A stretch of 64,000 bases of DNA from Taeniopygia guttata. Taxonomy: Eukaryota; Chordata; Aves; Passeriformes; Estrildidae. The stretch lies in the NCBI RefSeq assembly GCF_048771995.1, contig NC_133025.1, positions 4,092,001-4,156,000 of the forward strand. The letters run 5' to 3'. Positions 59,543 to 64,000 of this stretch are shown piece after piece. Positions within the stretch are counted from its first letter, which is position 1. The number at the start of each line of letters is the position of its first letter. A program made the translations under genes and the position numbers. The notes beneath the pieces were generated by a model that saw only the letters and a program-made list of their open reading frames with translations, ran no database searches and was not told the origin of the DNA.

Positions 59543-60777
59543 TGTGAAAAGGTGCGGAACGCTAAGGCTGAAAGAGCCGTGAAAATTCACTGTTGTTCTG
59601 TGCTGCAGCTGTGTTTTGCTCAGAGCAATGTGTGTGTTGCTGCTCTTCAGGGTTAAGTGGTTTAGCACAAGTTGAATCAACATGCCAGAACTCGATCTGT
59701 TTTCCTTGTTTAAAAGCCTGTGGTGACAGTGATCTGAAACTTCCAAGTTTTCTGGCTAAGTAGCTGCAGATTTTGAGGTTCTCTTGCTCCCCTCTGCCTT
59801 TTGGAAATCACTTTGAAAGGCTCCAGCGCTGCGGTTAACGCCAAGCTGCCAGAGAAAACTGCAACAAGTCCTTCCCGGGATAACTGATCCCTTCTTCCAG
59901 CTGGAGCAGCCCAGTTGCAATATGCCACTGCTTGTGTTTCACCAACTATTTTTCAGTAAGAATAGTGGTAATTTCTTTTTCTGTTCCTGTTCCCCCTAGT
60001 GATGTGTGCATGTGGGTTAATTTTCCCATAAACACCATGGGGTGTCCCATAAAATCAAGGACTTGAGTAAATCGTGTTGGAATACCTCTGTGGATGAGGT
60101 TATATAACTCCTGCCAGAAAATCAGCGACTCTGGGCTAACTGCTGGTGCAAGGGCTAATATTTCTGTGAACATTAACAACCTCTTGGTTAATGAAGAGAA
60201 ACCGAAAGCTGATGCTGTGTGGTTTTGTTGTGACTCAGCTGTGCAGGAACTGCTGCCTGGGACCCCGAGGGCAGATGTGTTTAGAGCCCTGGGATCCCAC
60301 CCACAGCACTTCCTCTGGTCCCTAATCCAGCCCAGCTGCTCCTTACCTGTGCCCCAGTCACACATTCCCAGCTGGAGGCTTCCTTGGATCTGCTGGAGGG
60401 GCTGTTCGTGTGCTGACTCCTACTCCACGGTGGTAGTTTCATGTTGGGCAGCAGCTTTTTGGTTATTTCTGTGGCACATCCACCTGGCAGCCTTTGGGAA
60501 GTAGATGGCTCCAGTGCCTGGGAGGTATGGAAGCCTCTGGAGATGAGACAAAAAACTTCCTGGGAATTTTGGTTGCATTTTCATTTCACCCAGCCAGGCA
60601 ATCCCTGCTGGGTGACATACATCATGTAGGATTTAGGATGTTGCTGTTGTTGGAGTCAGCCCTTTGATACTTCTTTCCTTCAGTAGTGTGACATTCTTGG
60701 TGTGTGTTCCTCTTGGTTTTATTACTGTGATTTTTTTTCTTTGCTGGGATGTTGCAGACCATGGTTTAATAAGCAGA

Positions 60778-60980
60778 AACAAGGTCCATGAGGGTGGGGA
60801 AGCCCTGGAACAGTTGCTCAGAGAAGCTGTGGCTGTCCCTGGATCCCTGGAAGTGTCCAAGACCAGGTTGGACGGGGTTTGGAGCAACCTTGGATAATGG
60901 AAGGTGTCCCTGCCCATGGCAGGGGGTTGGAACTGGATGATCTTAAAGGTTCCTTCCCACCCAAAACCATGTTACAGAAT
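60778..60980 (+). mobile_element. CR1 3' fragment
   Basis: GTGGGGAAGCCCTGGAACAG, GAAGCTGTGGCTGTCCCTGG, GTCCAAGACCAGGTTGGACGGGG, CATGGCAGGGGGTTGGAACTGGATGATCTTAAAGGTTCC and the terminal block are in order. It lies in the STIMATE-like intron. Confidence 0.92.
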
Positions 60981-62983
60981 TCTGTCCAAACCAATGTCTT
61001 TTCTATTTCTTCTACTTTAAAGTACCAGCTCAGCTATAGGAACACCTGGATTTGGATAGATAAAATTTCCAAATTGTGCAGGTACTGTTCAGACCTCTTG
61101 AAAACATGTAGAGGAACTCAGACTAACAATAATGTGGCATTCTGCAAAGTTTTGCAGGTGTGTGTGCGTGGGTTGTGCTCAGAGTATCCCTCCAGAATGT
61201 GGATCCTAAGCATGGCCATTTCAGGGAGGAAAAATCTGTTTGTGTCAGTGCAATTCATGTCACTGAATTTGTATTTCTTTGGGCTGTGGAAAGATTTCTC
61301 TCTTGCCAACCTGGTAGGAAAACCTAATGGAGGAGGAAATTAGTCTTGAATGATTGAGTGGGATGAGTGGAGTGGTTGCACACCATTGCTGTGGGTTTTG
61401 TGAAATGGATCCTTTGTGTGGTGAAAACAGGACCCAGAAGTAAATGATGCCCAGCCTTGGCAGGGAGTCAGGACAGCTGTTTAGTGGAGTTTCATTATTC
61501 TGTCAACTCCCATGAGCAATACTGGTAAGAGTTCATTTTAGCCTACAAACACTCTCTTGCTGTTCCAGAAAGGTCTTTAAGGTTGTAGCCAAGCCTAATC
61601 CCAGTATGAGCAGAGCTTGCTCTGGTTGCAGCTTTGGGAGACAAGTGGCAAAGAGGTGTTACCCTTTCCACCTGCGTGGGGTAGCTGTGGAGGTCCTTTG
61701 GCTGTAAGGACAGTCCCAGAACTGAGACACAACCACTTGAAAGCAGAGGCAGAGGAGCTCAGCAGCTGTGTGTGTGTGGCAATCTGGGTTCCTGTGCAAG
61801 AAAGTCCCCTGGGGAGGTGATGGCCCTGAGGAGTGGGATAATTGTGCAATCCCATCAAACTGAAGCAGTTTGCAGTGTTTTTCCTTGAGCATCACTCAGC
61901 TGAGTGGAGAAAGCTGGTTGCAGTTATCTCAGCTGCAAGGGCTGGGTGGGCTTTGAGGGCTCAGTCCCTGAAGTTGCTGCTGTTCATTGAAATTTTTTTT
62001 TTTTTTTTGGGAGGAATGGGTTCTAGTCTAGCAAAAGTTGTCCAGGTTTGCACAGGAGACAGCAAAACTCTTTGAAATGAGGGAAGATCTTTTGTACATC
62101 CATAACCTTCTTCGTGAATTAACTAGAGTGCAGGAGAAACAGATTTGGGGGGTTGAAGAATTTTTGTCTCTATTGTGAATGGAAAAAGTTTTCCTTGGAG
62201 CTGGTCTAGTCGTTTTCTACTCTACCACAAACAGCATTGAGGAAATGCACAAACCTTTGTTTCACTTCCAGCTTTTTCTGAAACTGTCTTGGCAGCCCTC
62301 TGAGCTGCAGAATGAGGTGTAGTAACACTCGTGATGTTGGTATGAAAATAGATGTTGCTCTTGGAAAACACTCGTACTGCCAAGCAAGGAGATCTGGACT
62401 AGACTGAGCTCCCACAACCCCATGGGAAATCTGGTTTTCAGCTTTACTTTTGAAAATATCTTGGCCCTGCCTCATGTGACAGCAGTGTCCCTCTCTCCTC
62501 TTGCATGTCACTGCTGGACACACTCTTCCAGCACATCTTGCCTTGAACTTACTCTTCAGAAGGGCCAGTTTGCAGTAGGGACCCTGGTGCTGACCCCCAG
62601 GCAGGACTGGGTGCTGGAGATGCTCTGTTAGCACCTGGGATGGTCTTTTAGACATTGGTCCAAGTAGTTTGTCCTGAGGCAGAGCCACAGAATAGGAATT
62701 TACCAGACTTCCTGTAAAAGAAATAGTGTCTCTGTGGTAGAAAACAGTTGTTAAAGAAGATCAGAAATATCCCCTTGATCTGTGGCCTGTGTTTTCTTGA
62801 TCCCTGTGGCTTTTCCAGCTGAGCTTTCCATGTTGATTTTCTCCTGGATGGTGAAATGGGAGAGAGCATCCTCACCCTGAGAAGTGTCTGAACTTTGAGA
62901 GGGACTCATGGAAGCTGTTGCACTCATCTCCACCAGATAAATCAAACTTAACCCACCTTTTGTGGCTTTTTATTAGGCTCTCT

Positions 62984-63254
62984 AATGATAGGAAAAGGAG
63001 CATTGGTTTTAAACTGGAAAAGGATAGATTTAGACTAAATACAAGAAGAATTTTTTGCAATGAGGGTGCTGAAGCACTGAAACAGGTTGCCCAGCAGATG
63101 ATGGATGCCCTGTCCCTGGAAACATTCAAGGTCAGGTTGGATGGGTCTCTGACCAACCTGGTCTCGTGGAATGTGTCCCTGTCCATGGCAGGGGGTTGGA
63201 ATGGGGTGGCCATCAAAGGAACCCTTCCAACCCAAACCATCGTGTGATTCTGCC
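62984..63254 (+). mobile_element. CR1 3' fragment
   Basis: GATAGATTTAGACTAAATAC, AGAATTTTTTGCAATGAGGGTG, CTGAAACAGGTTGCCCAGCAG, AGGTCAGGTTGGATGGG, GGCAGGGGGTTGGAATGGGGTGG and ATCGTGTGATTCTG are in CR1 order. It is about 270 bp and is inserted in the STIMATE-like intron. Confidence 0.93.
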
Positions 63255-64000
63255 CCAGTCCTAAATTTAGGGTGTTTGCTGTACATAGTTTGAAGTGAAG
63301 TGCTCTGTGCTTCAAAAGTATCCTGACCGATTTCTGGTTTGTGTTTTGACTTTACACTGAAAATACTCATAAGGGTGGGTGGAAGTGTGAGTCCATGTCA
63401 AGAAAAAGAAGAAATAAATGCTAGAGCATTTGATCTGTCCAGACTTCCATTCTGTTCTGAAATACATCTGCCCAAGACACAAAAACACTGCAGGCTTACC
63501 ATGCCCAAGACAGGCTCTGCTGACTTTGCTTGTTGTCACACAAGTGCATAACTGTGTGTGATTTCAATTATTCACACACAAGAACATGTAAATTCCAGCT
63601 TCACCCCTGTAAATGCTTTTCCTTCTTGAGAAAAACAAAGCCACAGAGGTTAGCTGTGTCTGGCAGTGTGAAGCTTGGGTCCTGGCTGATTTACATGGAG
63701 GTTTGTGGGTTAAGCAACGAGCTGCACATGGCAGGACTCTCAGCACGTTTCTCTTCTGCTTCAGTACACCTGAAAACTGGATGAGCTGGGGAGCATGTGT
63801 TGCACTTTGTGGGCTGGAAGGTCTGTGCAGCACTCGGTGTGCCTCATTAAACTGCACACAGCTTCCCACAAAGCTGTAGAACTGCAGCTGTTGATTGCTC
63901 TGACCTCTCCTTGGCCGTCACCCCTCCAGCGAGAGGGGGGACTGGGAAGCTCCTGGTTTCTGAGAGAACAAAGGCATAGGGAAAATGGGAAATGAGCTGG

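Larger units (their letters stand above)
58717..64000 (+). other. First intron of the STIMATE-like gene (open at window end)
   Basis: Starting at the GTGAGT donor, 5.3 kb of intron runs to the end of the window. It holds three CR1 3' fragments in plus orientation and a poly(T) run at 61,986-62,008. No second exon with STIMATE similarity (membrane segments 2-5) was found. Confidence 0.65.

Overview
This window looks like vertebrate nuclear DNA from a bird, most likely a songbird. It has sparse short exons in long introns, two CpG-island promoters, many 3'-end fragments of CR1 LINEs (the dominant bird retrotransposon), and solo LTRs resembling those of passerine endogenous retroviruses. No bacterial-type gene, operon, CRISPR array, rRNA or convincing tRNA was seen.

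Layout. Positions 1 to about 33,570 hold the 5' end of SFMBT2 on the minus strand. A CpG-island promoter with a non-coding first exon (donor at 33,451/33,450) is followed by three coding exons: 21,389-21,248 (with the start codon), 16,923-16,829 and 14,160-13,920. The splice phases fit, and the joined 147 residues run from an acidic N-terminus into the first MBT repeat. Everything left of 13,919 is intron; the later exons lie outside the window. Positions 34.5-56.5 kb are intergenic, with CR1 fragments and four LTR-like elements. Two of these are an inverted pair of one family, and one of the pair carries a 15-unit CAATC expansion. Positions 56.6-58.4 kb are a pyrimidine-rich, G-poor minisatellite field with a higher-order repeat. 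At 58.4-58.8 kb a second CpG island with a 12-bp GC-box repeat precedes the first exon (58,608-58,716, plus strand) of a STIMATE/TMEM110-like gene, whose remaining exons lie beyond the window.

Biology. SFMBT2 is a Polycomb-group MBT protein of the Sfmbt family, whose fly member works with Pho, the YY1 orthologue. A YY1-like element lies at the presumed SFMBT2 start site and overlaps an upstream ATG. STIMATE is an ER membrane regulator of STIM-Orai calcium entry. In human, STIMATE neighbours SFMBT1, so a STIMATE-like gene divergent from SFMBT2 suggests the second copy of an ancient duplicated block. No wholly new system was found. The most notable items are this linkage, the SFMBT2 leader with two upstream ATGs sharing one stop, the phased A-tract repeat beside the CpG island, and the LTR carrying the CCAAT-like pentamer array.
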